Counted from the first letter of the stretch, positions 25,362-34,248 are shown. The stretch is 64,000 bases of DNA from CAVSJA01 sp963728145 (GCA_963728145.1 CAVSJA010000008.1:310001-374000); one strand, 5' to 3'. The notes: a model not told the origin generated them from the sequence alone. Translations and numbers: made by a program.

Positions 25362-26255
25362 ATGAGTAGAATAATTCTTTTCTTTTTGATTGTACTTGGT
25401 TTCTCCTGTACACCGAAATTGTCGCCAGAACAGGAATTCAATCGCTCTTTGTTCAAAGCAATTGATTTCACTGCAATGAATATTTTTTCCCGCAACATCG
25501 AAGGCCCGGCAGTTGACAAGACTGGAAAACTTTATGTGGTGAATTATGAAAAAGATGGCACCATTGGACTTGTACATCCGGATGGTAAGGCCGAAGTCTT
25601 TGTCACACTCCCCGATAAAAGTATTGGAAACAGTATTCAGTTTAATGCCGCAGGCAATATGCTTGTCGCAGATTTTACCGGTCATAATGTTCTTGAAGTA
25701 AATACAGTTACCAAGGAGGTGAGTGTTTATTGTCACGATGACCGTTTCAATCAACCCAATGATCTCTGCATAAACAAAAAAGGAATAGTGTTTGCATCAG
25801 ATCCGAACTGGCAAAAGCAAACCGGCCAGATATGGAAGATTGGCGCCGATAAAAAAGCTGTATTGTTAAAGGAGAATATGGGTACAACAAACGGAATCTG
25901 CCTTAGCCATGATGAAAAGACGCTGTATGTGAATGAAAGCGTCCAGCGCAGGATATGGGCATTTTCGGTTGATGAAGCAGGTAATATCAGCGATCAAAGG
26001 ATCTTTGCTTCGGTGGATGATTTTGGATTTGATGGTATGAAGTGCGATAGCAAAGGCAACCTTTATGTAACGAGATATGGGAAAGGAACTGTAAACATTT
26101 ATACTCCACTTGGCAGAATGATGCAGGAAGTGCAACTAAAGGGAAAGGATGTCAGCAATATCACATTTGGAGGAAGAGATAACAGGACCTGCTTTGTAAC
26201 TCTGCAAGACCGCAAAGGCATGGAAAAATTCAGATCTGACGTTCCAGGAAAATAA
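25362..26255 (+). CDS. SMP-30/gluconolactonase-like lipoprotein
   Basis: A 297-residue lipoprotein with a six-bladed beta-propeller of the SMP-30/gluconolactonase/LRE group. The leader MSRIILFFLIVLGFSC ends in a lipobox. Family motifs include IEGPAVDKTGKLYVVN (metal-ligand Glu), NSIQFNAAGNMLVAD, FNQPNDLCINKKGIVFASD and MGTTNGICLSHDEKTLYVNES, the Asn and Asp residues of which bind the catalytic metal. It probably hydrolyses a sugar lactone or ester at the cell surface; the substrate is not evident. A TATATTTG -7-like element lies at 25344-25351, 11 bases before the ATG. Confidence 0.85.
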   Translation: MSRIILFFLIVLGFSCTPKLSPEQEFNRSLFKAIDFTAMNIFSRNIEGPAVDKTGKLYVVNYEKDGTIGLVHPDGKAEVFVTLPDKSIGNSIQFNAAGNMLVADFTGHNVLEVNTVTKEVSVYCHDDRFNQPNDLCINKKGIVFASDPNWQKQTGQIWKIGADKKAVLLKENMGTTNGICLSHDEKTLYVNESVQRRIWAFSVDEAGNISDQRIFASVDDFGFDGMKCDSKGNLYVTRYGKGTVNIYTPLGRMMQEVQLKGKDVSNITFGGRDNRTCFVTLQDRKGMEKFRSDVPGK

Positions 26256-26261
26256 GTTTAA

Positions 26262-26645
26262 TCATTCTTTTGGTAGTATATTTTCACGCTTACCTGGATT
26301 TGGCATGTTGCTTGGCGGCATGGTCATTCCCTCAGAACCCGGCATTGGCGCCAGTTGCTTCAAATCCGGAACTACACATGCCATATTATCGGGACGTAGT
26401 CGATATACTTTGCCCAGTGGTGTTGTGTGAGAATAGGTTGCTGAGTGAGATTGTCTAAGCTTTCTCAACTGATCCAAAAAAATTCTTCCTTCTTTCTTAG
26501 TAGTATCAAGGTTTTTAGGAATGACGAGGATATCAGATAACCGGGAATTAGGTGGTTGAACGGGGCCAACCTTAATTCTTTTGTCCTGGCTGTATCCGGC
26601 AATTAGTGAGACCAAAAGGATCGACAATATCAGAAGGTTCTTCAT
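26262..26645 (-). CDS. Small secreted hypothetical protein
   Basis: A 127-residue exported protein from the ATG at 26645, with signal peptide MKNLLILSILLVSLIAGYSQ. The mature part is proline- and lysine-rich (VGPVQPPNSRLSDILVIPKNLD) and ends in a low-complexity PMPGSEGMTMPPSNMPNPGK tail. The middle keeps YRLRPDNMACVVPDL, suggestive of a conserved Chitinophagaceae family of unknown role. The longer frame from 26678 would overlap pgi by 4 bases but places polar residues before the signal peptide. It probably is cotranscribed after pgi. Confidence 0.6.
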   Translation of the reverse strand: MKNLLILSILLVSLIAGYSQDKRIKVGPVQPPNSRLSDILVIPKNLDTTKKEGRIFLDQLRKLRQSHSATYSHTTPLGKVYRLRPDNMACVVPDLKQLAPMPGSEGMTMPPSNMPNPGKRENILPKE

Positions 26646-26674
26646 ACAGTTTTTGTTATGGATTCCTTCCTGAC

Positions 26675-28339
26675 TCAAATTACATAATTATCCTTTATTT
26701 TTTTATAAGCATTGATCAGTCCGTTCGTTGAAGAATCATGTGAACTAACGGAATCCCTTCCCTCCAATTCAGGAAGGATTTTATTCGCAAGCTGTTTTCC
26801 CAATTCAACCCCCCATTGGTCAAAACTGTAGATATTCCAAATTACACCTTGTACAAAGATCTTATGCTCATACAAAGCAATCAGTTGTCCAAGTGTAAAC
26901 GGGGTAATTTGTTTAATAAGAAATGAATTGCTTGGCCTGTTTCCTTCAAATACTTTGAAAGGGACAAGATGGAGGAAATCCTTCCTTTTCTTTTTTGCCA
27001 GTTTGAATTCGGCGATCACTTCTGCCTTTGTCTTCCCATTCATCAAGGCTTCCGTTTGGGCGAAGAAATTTGATAATAATTTAATGTGATGGTCGCCGAT
27101 AGGATTATGACTAGTCGCTGCTGCAATAAAATCGCAAGGGATCAACACGGTACCCTGGTGCACCAGTTGATAGAATGCATGTTGACCATTCGTGCCAGGC
27201 TCACCCCAGATTACCGGTCCGGTTGTATACTTTACCCGTTTCCCGTTTCGGTCTGTACTCTTGCCATTACTTTCCATGTCTCCTTGTTGCAAATAAGCTG
27301 CAAAGCGATGCATATATTGATCATAAGGGAGAATGGCATGAGTTTCCGAACGAAAGAAATTGGAATACCAGATACCAATCAATGCCATTAGCACGGGAAT
27401 ATTTTCATTGAAGGGAGCAGACCTGAAATGTTTGTCGCTTTCGTATGCACCCTTCAACAATTCTTCGAAATTGTCATAGCCTACCGTCAATGCAATGGAG
27501 AGCCCGATCGCACTCCACAATGAATAGCGGCCACCGACCCAGTCCCAAAATTCAAACATGTTTTCTTTAGCAATTCCAAACTTTACAACTTCTTTTTCAT
27601 TGGTTGAAAGTGCCACGAAATGTTTTGCAACCTGTGATTCGTCTTTTGCAGATTCAAGAAACCAATGTCGCGCGGTATGTGCGTTTGTCATTGTTTCCTG
27701 GGTGGTGAAGGTCTTGGATGCAATGAGAAACAAAGTTTCTTCTGCGTTTAGTTTTTTCAGGGTCTCCGCGATATGGGTTCCATCAACATTTGATACAAAG
27801 AATGATTCAATTCCATCCAGTCGATAGGGCCGAAGAGCCTCCGTTACCATATACGGACCGAGATCGCTTCCACCAATGCCAATATTTACGATGTACCTGA
27901 TCTTTTTGCCGCTGTATCCTTTCCATTCACCGCTATGAATTCTTTCACAAAACGCTTTCATTTGTTTTTGAATTCTTATCACATCGGGCATCACATCATT
28001 TCCCCCGGTGATCATGGATTGGCCTGAAAAATTTCTAAGGGCGGTATGCAAGACGGCCCGGTTCTCTGTTTCGTTGATCAATTCTCCATTAAACATCGAT
28101 TCGATGGCTTCCCCGAGTTTGCATTCTTCCGCGAGCTTTATTAAGAGCGTTATAGTATCCTTACTGATCCGATTTTTCGAATAGTCAAAAAGGATATCTC
28201 CATTTCTTTGGGAGAATTCTTCAAACCTGCGCGGATCTTCTTTGAAAAGATCTTTCAGATGCTTTCCTGTAATTCCTTTATAATGAAGTTTAAGCTTGCC
28301 CCAGCTTTCAGTCTTAATTGGATCAATTTTGGGAAACAT
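26675..28339 (-). CDS. pgi: Glucose-6-phosphate isomerase
   Basis: Interconverts glucose 6-phosphate and fructose 6-phosphate in glycolysis and gluconeogenesis. From the ATG at 28339 it is 554 residues, the size of the long eukaryote/E. coli-type enzyme. Motifs are VNIGIGGSDLGP, SKTFTTQETMTNA, the catalytic GEPGTNGQHAFYQL, and DQWGVELGKQLA near the C-terminus. An upstream in-frame start at 28384 is less likely, because a TAATTTTG -7-like element (28358-28365, minus strand) lies between the two starts. The small secreted protein gene follows on the same strand. Confidence 0.94.
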   Translation of the reverse strand: MFPKIDPIKTESWGKLKLHYKGITGKHLKDLFKEDPRRFEEFSQRNGDILFDYSKNRISKDTITLLIKLAEECKLGEAIESMFNGELINETENRAVLHTALRNFSGQSMITGGNDVMPDVIRIQKQMKAFCERIHSGEWKGYSGKKIRYIVNIGIGGSDLGPYMVTEALRPYRLDGIESFFVSNVDGTHIAETLKKLNAEETLFLIASKTFTTQETMTNAHTARHWFLESAKDESQVAKHFVALSTNEKEVVKFGIAKENMFEFWDWVGGRYSLWSAIGLSIALTVGYDNFEELLKGAYESDKHFRSAPFNENIPVLMALIGIWYSNFFRSETHAILPYDQYMHRFAAYLQQGDMESNGKSTDRNGKRVKYTTGPVIWGEPGTNGQHAFYQLVHQGTVLIPCDFIAAATSHNPIGDHHIKLLSNFFAQTEALMNGKTKAEVIAEFKLAKKKRKDFLHLVPFKVFEGNRPSNSFLIKQITPFTLGQLIALYEHKIFVQGVIWNIYSFDQWGVELGKQLANKILPELEGRDSVSSHDSSTNGLINAYKKIKDNYVI

Positions 28340-28508
28340 AATCGATTGAGTTGGCGGCAAAATTAGGTTGGTTTTTTTATACATGCATAAAGCATTCTAA
28401 GTGGGAACTATTAGACGTATTAAATAGGGTAGGGATAACTATAAAAAACTGGGATTTGAATCTATTTTTCGGCACGTATCCGATTTGAAAAAACCAATTC
28501 CTGTTTCT

Positions 28509-29156
28509 ATGAAAATGTACAAGCTGCTCGCTTTGGTAACAGCATTTTGTTGCCTTGAATTACAAGCTGAATCCAAATTCAGCCCGTTTAATGTAATCAT
28601 CAAGAGTTTCCAGGTGAATTCCGATGGTAAATCAAACCAGGTTGTGGTTGAGCTTGCTAGAATGGAACATGGCGTAACCGGAAACCTGGAAAGAAGTACA
28701 GATGGAGTTCGATTCAATTCGATTAAGACTTTTGAATTAGAAGAAGGCTTTTCTGGTACACTTTCCTATAGTGACAAAGATGTAAAATCTGGCACTTATT
28801 ATTACCGGATTCGACTTAGCAAGTTAAGCTACAAGACCTTCACTTCTAATATAATTTCTGTAAAAATTGCCGGAGCTGAAGCCAACGCAAGATCATTTCG
28901 TATCCAAAATCCATTTACTAACAGTATAGTTGTAAATGGCGATTTTGGGGATGCGGATCGTGTTAGAGTTGAATTGAGTGATATGAATGGAAAGGTTAGA
29001 TTGGTTAAGGTTATTGATATCACTCCCGCAACCAAATCAATAAATATTCCCGCATCCGGCTTAAACAAGGGAATGTATATTATCCGGGTTAAGCAAATGG
29101 GCAGTAAAGATGGTAACTTATTGGTTACTCAAAGTATTTACAAGAATGCCGAATAA
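28509..29156 (+). CDS. Secreted protein with T9SS-like C-terminal domain
   Basis: A 215-residue exported protein from the ATG at 28509, with a signal peptide (MKMYKLLALVTAFCCLELQA). The middle is an Fn3-like beta-sandwich seen in T9SS cargo: GNLERSTDGVRFNSIKTFELE to GTYYYRIRLS. The C-terminus (RIQNPFTNSIVVNGDFG, VELSDMNGKV, ASGLNKGMYIIRVKQ) resembles a type A sorting domain with a slightly atypical end. The longer frame starts with TTG at 28485. It may be a minimal cell-surface protein, and the role is unknown. It is convergent with the threonine aldolase gene. Confidence 0.72.
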   Translation: MKMYKLLALVTAFCCLELQAESKFSPFNVIIKSFQVNSDGKSNQVVVELARMEHGVTGNLERSTDGVRFNSIKTFELEEGFSGTLSYSDKDVKSGTYYYRIRLSKLSYKTFTSNIISVKIAGAEANARSFRIQNPFTNSIVVNGDFGDADRVRVELSDMNGKVRLVKVIDITPATKSINIPASGLNKGMYIIRVKQMGSKDGNLLVTQSIYKNAE

Positions 29157-29159
29157 AGC

Positions 29160-29221
29160 GGGTTGAAAACCTTACATAGTGGCTCGAGAATAAATAAATC
29201 TCTATATAAGGTTTTCAACCC
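29160..29221. terminator. Perfect 15-bp inverted repeat between convergent genes
   Basis: GGGTTGAAAACCTTA (29160-29174) and TAAGGTTTTCAACCC (29207-29221) pair perfectly around a 32-base AT-rich loop. The position fits a bidirectional terminator. The arm word GGTTGA and the G-arm-first order are those of the GG-word elements, so it may be a single-unit member. Confidence 0.65.
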
Positions 29222-29225
29222 TGGT

Positions 29226-30245
29226 TCAGACAACTGTACTTAATTTTTTCATAGTGTATTCGGCCATTTCAGGTTGAATGTCCAGGTGCGTTACCATCCG
29301 GATCTGAGTAGCTGACATTGCAATAGTGAGTATTCCTTCTTTCTTAAGCTTTTCAACGATCGACTCAGCTTTCAGGTAGGGTTTGATATTGAATATAACA
29401 ATATTGGTCTCAACTGGCAGGATATTATCTACGAATTGTTTTTCTTCTAATACCGCCGCTATTTTCTTAGCAAGTAGATGATCTTCTGCCAGGCGATCGA
29501 TATGATTTTCCAACGCATAAACTCCACAGGCTGCCATATAACCGGCTTGCCGCATACCTCCTCCAAACAACTTTCTGATCCTTCTGGCTTTTCTAATGAA
29601 TTCTTTTTTGCCGAGTAAAATACTTCCAATCGGACAACCCAATCCCTTGTTCAGGCAAACTGAAATACTATGAAATACCTTTCCATATTGTTTAGCATCC
29701 TGTCCCGCTGCAACCAATGCATTGAATAATCTTGCACCGTCGAGGTGAAGTATTAAATCATTTTCATCACAAACTTTTCGTATCTCTTCGATCGCCGAAA
29801 ATTGATAGCATGAGCCTCCGCCGCGATTGCAGGTATTTTCCAATGAAACCAGTTTTGAAACAGGTTTGTGAGGATCGTCGGGGTTGATGGATTCCAACAC
29901 TTGTGCAGCCGTTATCTGTCCCCGGTTGCCCTTAAGCAATTTTACCTGCGCACCTGAATTAAATGCGATTCCACCACCTTCATATTGATAAACGTGCGAA
30001 GTTTCATCACATATCACTTCATCTCCGGGAACTGTATGTACTTTGATCGCGATCTGGTTGGATTGGGTACCGGTAGGACAGTATAGTGCGGCCTCGATAC
30101 CGAAAAGTTTGGCCGCCATTGCCTCCAGTTTATTTACCGTTGGGTCTTCTCCAAAAACATCATCCCCTGTCTCGGCCTCAACCATGGCCTTTAACATCCT
30201 CTCGGTTGGTTTGGTAAGTGTATCTGAGCGATAATCTACTATCAT
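29226..30245 (-). CDS. ltaE: Low-specificity L-threonine aldolase
   Basis: PLP enzyme cleaving threonine or allo-threonine to glycine and acetaldehyde. From the ATG at 30245 it is 339 residues and opens MIVDYRSDTLTKPTERML as the family does. The PLP lysine is in SVCLNKGLGCPIGS, the aspartate that pairs with the cofactor ring is in LHLDGARLFNA, and EDPTVNKLEAMAA and ALYCPTGTQSNQIA are family signatures. The longer frame from 30287 adds a hydrophobic stretch that is not seen in this cytoplasmic family. It could be any of the L- or allo-forms, which sequence does not distinguish. Confidence 0.9.
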   Translation of the reverse strand: MIVDYRSDTLTKPTERMLKAMVEAETGDDVFGEDPTVNKLEAMAAKLFGIEAALYCPTGTQSNQIAIKVHTVPGDEVICDETSHVYQYEGGGIAFNSGAQVKLLKGNRGQITAAQVLESINPDDPHKPVSKLVSLENTCNRGGGSCYQFSAIEEIRKVCDENDLILHLDGARLFNALVAAGQDAKQYGKVFHSISVCLNKGLGCPIGSILLGKKEFIRKARRIRKLFGGGMRQAGYMAACGVYALENHIDRLAEDHLLAKKIAAVLEEKQFVDNILPVETNIVIFNIKPYLKAESIVEKLKKEGILTIAMSATQIRMVTHLDIQPEMAEYTMKKLSTVV

Positions 30246-30487
30246 GGATAAAAAAATGAGACACGAAATTAAAGAAAGCTGAGTCACCCTTCTTTAATGA
30301 AATTCGGAAAAACACGAGTTTTTATTTTAGTGAAAACCCTAGTCCAATAATTCAACAGTTAATAATCAATAGATAGTATTGGCCCCTGGTTGCATGACCG
30401 AATATTTTTAACTCTCAATTAAACCAACGCACAAAATTCCACTCCAAACCAGGTTCGAAATCATTTCCAAACTTTAAAAGTATAGTC

Positions 30488-31387
30488 ATGAAACTCAAAT
30501 CACCATTGAGCATAGGATCATGGATTGTATTATCCACAATGCTTATGCTGGGCGCCTGTAAAAAAGAAGGCAGCCTTCAAACTACAACAGTTACCGAAGA
30601 AGAATCCATTACACTTTCTGAAGAAAACACTGCAGCTGAAGCAGAATACGATGATGTTACTGAGATCGGATTTTCTGCCGGTGCAGACCTTGAACTCAAT
30701 GCCTCTGTAGAAACCAATGTATCGATAAACGGGTTAAGCCTCGAAACCCGTCCTGATCTGTTCCCTGACCTTTTCTTCAAAGTAGGTCCCTGTACAAAAA
30801 TTGAAATTTTACCTAACGACAGCACATGGCCGAAAACAATTGTGATCAATTATGGCGATGGATGTATTTGCCGTGATGGTAAATTCCGTAAAGGAGCAAT
30901 CGTGCTTCATTTTACAGGTCCCATCCGCAGACCAGGTTCTGTATTGACCATTAGTCTTCGCGGTTATTATGTGAACCGTATGCATATCGAAGGTACCAAG
31001 ACCATCAAGAACCTTACAGAAAATGGTGTTCATAAGTATTCTGTGCATATTGAAGACGGAGCGGTAACACTGCCAAGCGGAAGAGGATTTAAATATGAGG
31101 GAAGTAAAGTCGTTACCCAGGTTAGGGGAATGGAAACCCGTACCATCCGTGATGATGTTTATTCAATCGAAGGAAGGAATAAGACAGTTTATGCTAATGG
31201 AACCGTTGTGGTCAAGAATACAGAAACTCCGTTGATCAAGCCCGTATCATGTCCCTGGATAGTGAAGGGAGTGTTGAAGATCAAGATCAATCACAGAGTA
31301 CTGTACCTTGATTTTGGAAATGGTGATTGCGATAATAAAGCAACCCTGAAATGGGCGAATGGTGAAATTGAAATCAGATTACCTTAA
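30488..31387 (+). CDS. Lipoprotein of unknown function
   Basis: A 299-residue lipoprotein. The leader SWIVLSTMLMLGAC has Cys24 in a lipobox, followed by CKKEGS and an acidic, low-complexity linker (VTEEESITLSEENTAAEAEYDD). The mature domain is beta-rich and may bind metal or sugar: TIVINYGDGCICRDGKFRKG, IVLHFTGPIRRPGS, then LDFGNGDCDNKATLKW at the end. Several paired cysteines suggest disulfides. I recognise the general pattern from Chitinophagaceae lipoproteins but no function. The 200-base gap upstream shows nothing specific. Confidence 0.7.
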   Translation: MKLKSPLSIGSWIVLSTMLMLGACKKEGSLQTTTVTEEESITLSEENTAAEAEYDDVTEIGFSAGADLELNASVETNVSINGLSLETRPDLFPDLFFKVGPCTKIEILPNDSTWPKTIVINYGDGCICRDGKFRKGAIVLHFTGPIRRPGSVLTISLRGYYVNRMHIEGTKTIKNLTENGVHKYSVHIEDGAVTLPSGRGFKYEGSKVVTQVRGMETRTIRDDVYSIEGRNKTVYANGTVVVKNTETPLIKPVSCPWIVKGVLKIKINHRVLYLDFGNGDCDNKATLKWANGEIEIRLP

Positions 31388-31412
31388 TCAATACCAATCC
31401 GTACACATGAAG

Positions 31413-31451
31413 AAGTCCCGACTCCCGACAACTATCGGGACGTCGGGACTT
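31413..31451. terminator. Bidirectional terminator
   Basis: AAGTCCCGAC (31413-31422) pairs with GTCGGGACTT (31442-31451), followed by TATTTTTTT. It separates the convergent lipoprotein and DUF5684 genes. Its core words (CCCGAC, GTCGGGA) recall the GTCGGGA arms elsewhere. Confidence 0.85.
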
Positions 31452-31476
31452 TATTTTTTTATAAATTTTGTTCTTA

Positions 31477-31872
31477 CTAATTATTTCCGTTGAAATCGAA
31501 ATTAGGATTTGTTGCAGCATTGTAAGCTTCCGGATCTCCATAGGGCCCGATATACTGAGCGCTACCGAATGCAAGAATTGGCCAGAACACAATTCCTAAA
31601 AACAACATACCCACAGTAAATCCTTCGTCTTTACCGAAACTCTTTGAGATCATGTTGTACATCCAGATCAGGTAAACAATGTTCACGATCGGGATGAACA
31701 TCATCAATACCCACCAGCCTGGTTTGCCGGCGATTTTTGTCATGACGTAAATGTTGTAGATCGGAATGATCGAAGCCCAACCTGGTTGACCCGCTTTTGA
31801 AAATACTTTCCATCTTGCAGAAATGATCAGTACAATGATTCCAAAGTAGAGTAGAAAAATAATGGCTAACAT
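31477..31872 (-). CDS. DUF5684-type small membrane protein
   Basis: A 131-residue inner membrane protein from the ATG at 31872. Three helices are visible: LAIIFLLYFGIIVLIISARW, WWVLMMFIPIVNIVYLIWMY and FTVGMLFLGIVFWPILAFG. Between the first two is VFSKAGQPGWASIIPIYNIYVMTKIAGKPGW, the diagnostic segment of the DUF5684/'signal peptidase I-like' small membrane family. The polar tail ends NPNFDFNGNN. The role is unknown. The longer frame from 31923 adds a non-hydrophobic leader. It is probably a single gene bounded by a terminator and a repeat element. Confidence 0.75.
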   Translation of the reverse strand: MLAIIFLLYFGIIVLIISARWKVFSKAGQPGWASIIPIYNIYVMTKIAGKPGWWVLMMFIPIVNIVYLIWMYNMISKSFGKDEGFTVGMLFLGIVFWPILAFGSAQYIGPYGDPEAYNAATNPNFDFNGNN

Positions 31873-31978
31873 AGTTTTCTTGGTTTGGTTTAAGTTGAGC
31901 GCTAAAATAGCGTTGCGGGCCAAAAATCCAAATTCGGGAATGAATAATTATTCAGACTAAGTAAAACTCTTAGATGAG

Positions 31979-32106
31979 GGGTTGATTGATTGACAAGGTT
32001 GACAGGGTTGACAAGGTTGACAAGGTTGACAGGGTTGACAAAGTTGATTGCTGACACCTGTACTAATTTGCATTCACCATTCACCATTGACCATTCACCA
32101 TTCACA
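31979..32106. repeat. Hybrid GG-word element with arms of two different words
   Basis: The G-rich arm 31979-32048 uses the 9-base word GGTTGACAA/GGTTGACAG. The C-rich arm 32071-32106 uses the 7-base words CCATTCA/CCATTGA. The arms therefore do not pair with each other, unlike other loci. It ends at the stop of the GNAT gene. Confidence 0.85.
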
Positions 32107-32662
32107 AATAAAACCTCATAATCGGCCTCGTAGGGGAATGTCTTGCTATCTCTTTAAATCCGGCTTTAAGGAAAGCATTGCTCAATCCAGTCCAGACAAA
32201 TGGCGGCGCAGTCATTTTCCTGATATCATAGGGATATCCTTCTATCACTTTTGCTTTTTTCTTCTTGCAATAATCTTTTACGAATTCCAGTAATTGAATC
32301 GACAATCCTTTCTTGCGATGGTTTTTGTGAATAAAGAAACAAGAAACACTCCACACGTCTATTTCATCAGGTTGCCTCATCACTTTCGAATTCGCCATTA
32401 CAGGATACTGATTTCTTGGTTCAACAGCACACCAGCCAATTGCTTCGCGACCTTTATACAAAAGAATTCCTGGAATAAGTCCAGAATGCACAATTTTAGA
32501 TTGCTTCCTTTTGTTTCCTGCTCCTTTACTTTCCATGAACTCTTTCCGGGGAAGTTTCCAGTGCATACACCAGCAACCAGCACAAGCACCCACTTCACCG
32601 AAAAGCAATTCAAAATCTTTCCAGTTTTTTTCGCTAAGAGGTTTATAACTTAAATCACTCAT
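32102..32662 (-). CDS. GNAT-family N-acetyltransferase
   Basis: A 186-residue cytoplasmic acetyltransferase-like protein. The acetyl-CoA binding core is VWSVSCFFIHKNHRKKGLSIQLLEFVKDY (about 104-132), in which HRKKGLS replaces the usual Q/RxxGxG/A loop. The N-terminal half has a cysteine-rich ACAGCWCMHW segment that is characteristic of a GNAT subgroup of unknown substrate. IGWCAVEPRNQYP forms the central strands. It lies between two repeat elements on the minus strand and is probably transcribed alone. The substrate is unknown. Confidence 0.8.
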   Translation of the reverse strand: MSDLSYKPLSEKNWKDFELLFGEVGACAGCWCMHWKLPRKEFMESKGAGNKRKQSKIVHSGLIPGILLYKGREAIGWCAVEPRNQYPVMANSKVMRQPDEIDVWSVSCFFIHKNHRKKGLSIQLLEFVKDYCKKKKAKVIEGYPYDIRKMTAPPFVWTGLSNAFLKAGFKEIARHSPTRPIMRFYL

Positions 32663-32669
32663 TGAATGA

Positions 32670-32781
32670 TTGGTTGACTAGTTGATTGGTTGATTAGTTG
32701 ATTGGGTTGACAAAGTTAATAGGGTAGTAGATTAATACGGTTTTAAGAAGTATTCTGATTCAATCAGCCAATCAACCAATG
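32670..32781. repeat. Paired GG-word element mixing 8- and 9-base words
   Basis: G-rich arm 32670-32725 begins with TTGGTTGA words and ends in GGGTTGACAAAG, a change of word within one arm. C-rich arm 32758-32781 is CAATCAGCCAATCAACCAAT. Spacer about 32 bases. Both neighbours are on the minus strand. Confidence 0.85.
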
Positions 32782-32790
32782 ATCCCCTTC

Positions 32791-33678
32791 TCAAACAATA
32801 CTGCCTCTTATCATGTGTTTACTGCACAAATTATCCGCTTTTTCTTTCAATTTTTTTTGATAGTCTCCTTGCGTTGAGTAACCGTAGCGATATAATTCTC
32901 TATACTTCGGAATCAATTCGGGGAATTGTCTTTCCAGGAATTTAAGGTAAAGAGTTTTACTGTCCGCGGGACCGTCTCCGAATAATGTCAGTCCACCCAC
33001 CAGGATGTAATCAGCGTCTGCTTTTTTGGAGGCTTCAATAATCTTTTCCAATTCTTCATCTGTATCGCTGATGAATGGCAACATGGGAATTGCATTTACT
33101 CCAACTAAAAATCCTTGTTCTTTTAATTGAGTTACCAAATCGAGTCGTTCTCTGGGTGGGATTGCTCCGGGCTCCAAACTATTGCTGATTTTTTCATTAA
33201 GGGTCGAAAGGGAAATGGATAGTATCAATCCATGTTTCATTTTGTCTTTGAGGTCGGAGGGTATGATTGCATTCCTGTCTATTTCTTTGAGAAGATCAAA
33301 GTCACGCCTGATCAACGAGGTCTTTGTACTGATGAATACAGGGAACCGGTGTTTGAATAAAACTTCAAGCAACTTTCTGCTAATCATCAATTGAGATTCG
33401 TGATGGATATAGGCATCCGTCGCCGAGCCTAGCGCAACAAAACCAAATTCATTCTTCCGGGCTCTTAAAGAAAGTTGTTTGTCTAATAATTCGGGAGCAT
33501 TCAGCTTTACGGTCAATCCCTCATCCATATTCACGCCATACTTGCTTCCGCGTACATAACAGTACTGGCAATTACAACTGCATCCTTCAAAAGGATTGAC
33601 GGTATAGTCAACAAGAAACCAACTGTCCCGCTTCTTTAATTTATTCAGAACAGATTTGACCTGCTTTTGCTCGAGCAT
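32791..33678 (-). CDS. SPL-family radical SAM protein
   Basis: A 295-residue radical SAM enzyme of the spore-photoproduct-lyase-like (Rv2578c/PA0069) group. The cluster motif CxxxCxxC is in NPFEGCSCNCQYCYVRGS (about residues 29-46, with an extra Cys inside). The core continues with VALGSATDAYIHHE, ISTKTSLIRRD, LSISLSTLNEKIS and VNAIPMLPFISDTDEEL. ATG 33678 is preferred to a TTG two codons earlier. Members are often linked to DNA repair, but the substrate of this subgroup is not established. No photolyase or spl neighbour is present. Confidence 0.87.
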   Translation of the reverse strand: MLEQKQVKSVLNKLKKRDSWFLVDYTVNPFEGCSCNCQYCYVRGSKYGVNMDEGLTVKLNAPELLDKQLSLRARKNEFGFVALGSATDAYIHHESQLMISRKLLEVLFKHRFPVFISTKTSLIRRDFDLLKEIDRNAIIPSDLKDKMKHGLILSISLSTLNEKISNSLEPGAIPPRERLDLVTQLKEQGFLVGVNAIPMLPFISDTDEELEKIIEASKKADADYILVGGLTLFGDGPADSKTLYLKFLERQFPELIPKYRELYRYGYSTQGDYQKKLKEKADNLCSKHMIRGSIV

Positions 33679-33690
33679 CAGCAAATTTAA

Positions 33691-33808
33691 GTCGGGAGTA
33701 TTAGTCAGCAGTCAGGAGTCGGGAGTCAGAGTCAGGAGTCTGGAATCAAGAGTATCGATTATGGACTTCTGACTCCCGACTCCCGACTCCTGACTGCTGA
33801 CTCCTGAC
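33691..33808. repeat. Paired GG-word element, 7-base unit GTCGGGA/GTCAGGA
   Basis: G-rich arm 33691-33743 and C-rich arm 33764-33808 pair almost throughout, including the off-period GTCAGCAGTCAGGAGTC segment present in both. The spacer includes AGTATCGATTAT (33751-33762), related to the spacer core of the 17891 and 48125 elements. It follows the start of the radical SAM gene. Confidence 0.92.
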
Positions 33809-33816
33809 AGTGAGAC

Positions 33817-34248
33817 TTATTTATCTTCTCCCAGCACAACTATTAATGCATAAATAACCCCAGGAACCCAGAATAAAATTGTCAACAGGATGCTGATCCA
33901 GAATTTACTGTTGACCTCACCCTGGTGGAGATAAACTGCTAAGGGCGGCAATAAGATGCAAAGGACGATCAGAAGCCACATAGCGGTTTCGGCCTTACTA
34001 AGCTTGCCAGCTTTTTTGTCGGCCTTCAGTTTCTTAAGTTGTTTTTTAACTTCCTTCAACCGTGACTTCTTTTCACTTCTTGAAAGACTCTTGTATTCTT
34101 TCAACGCTTCTTTCAAGGTCGTCTTTGGATCAGGGTTGGTTGTTGTTCCTGGTACAGGTTCAGTTGGTAGAGCAGTGGCGAATGCAGGCTGAACGCAGAC
34201 AGTTGCAATGGCCAATAGGAAAGCCAGACGTAAAGTTTTACTTTTCAT
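33817..34248 (-). CDS. Exported protein with Pmp3/YqaE-like C-terminal membrane domain
   Basis: A 143-residue protein with a signal peptide (MKSKTLRLAFLLAIATVCVQPAFA) and a linker containing PEPVPGTTTNPDPKTT. A lysine-rich helix (EYKSLSRSEKKSRLKEVKKQLKKLKADKKAGK, likely amphipathic or coiled coil) follows. A two-helix Pmp3 domain closes it (LLIVLCILLPPLAVYLHQGE, then FWISILLTILFWVPGVIYALIVV). Pmp3 proteins are small membrane proteins tied to stress and ion homeostasis. The fusion to an exported basic helix is common in Bacteroidetes; the function is not known. Confidence 0.8.
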   Translation of the reverse strand: MKSKTLRLAFLLAIATVCVQPAFATALPTEPVPGTTTNPDPKTTLKEALKEYKSLSRSEKKSRLKEVKKQLKKLKADKKAGKLSKAETAMWLLIVLCILLPPLAVYLHQGEVNSKFWISILLTILFWVPGVIYALIVVLGEDK

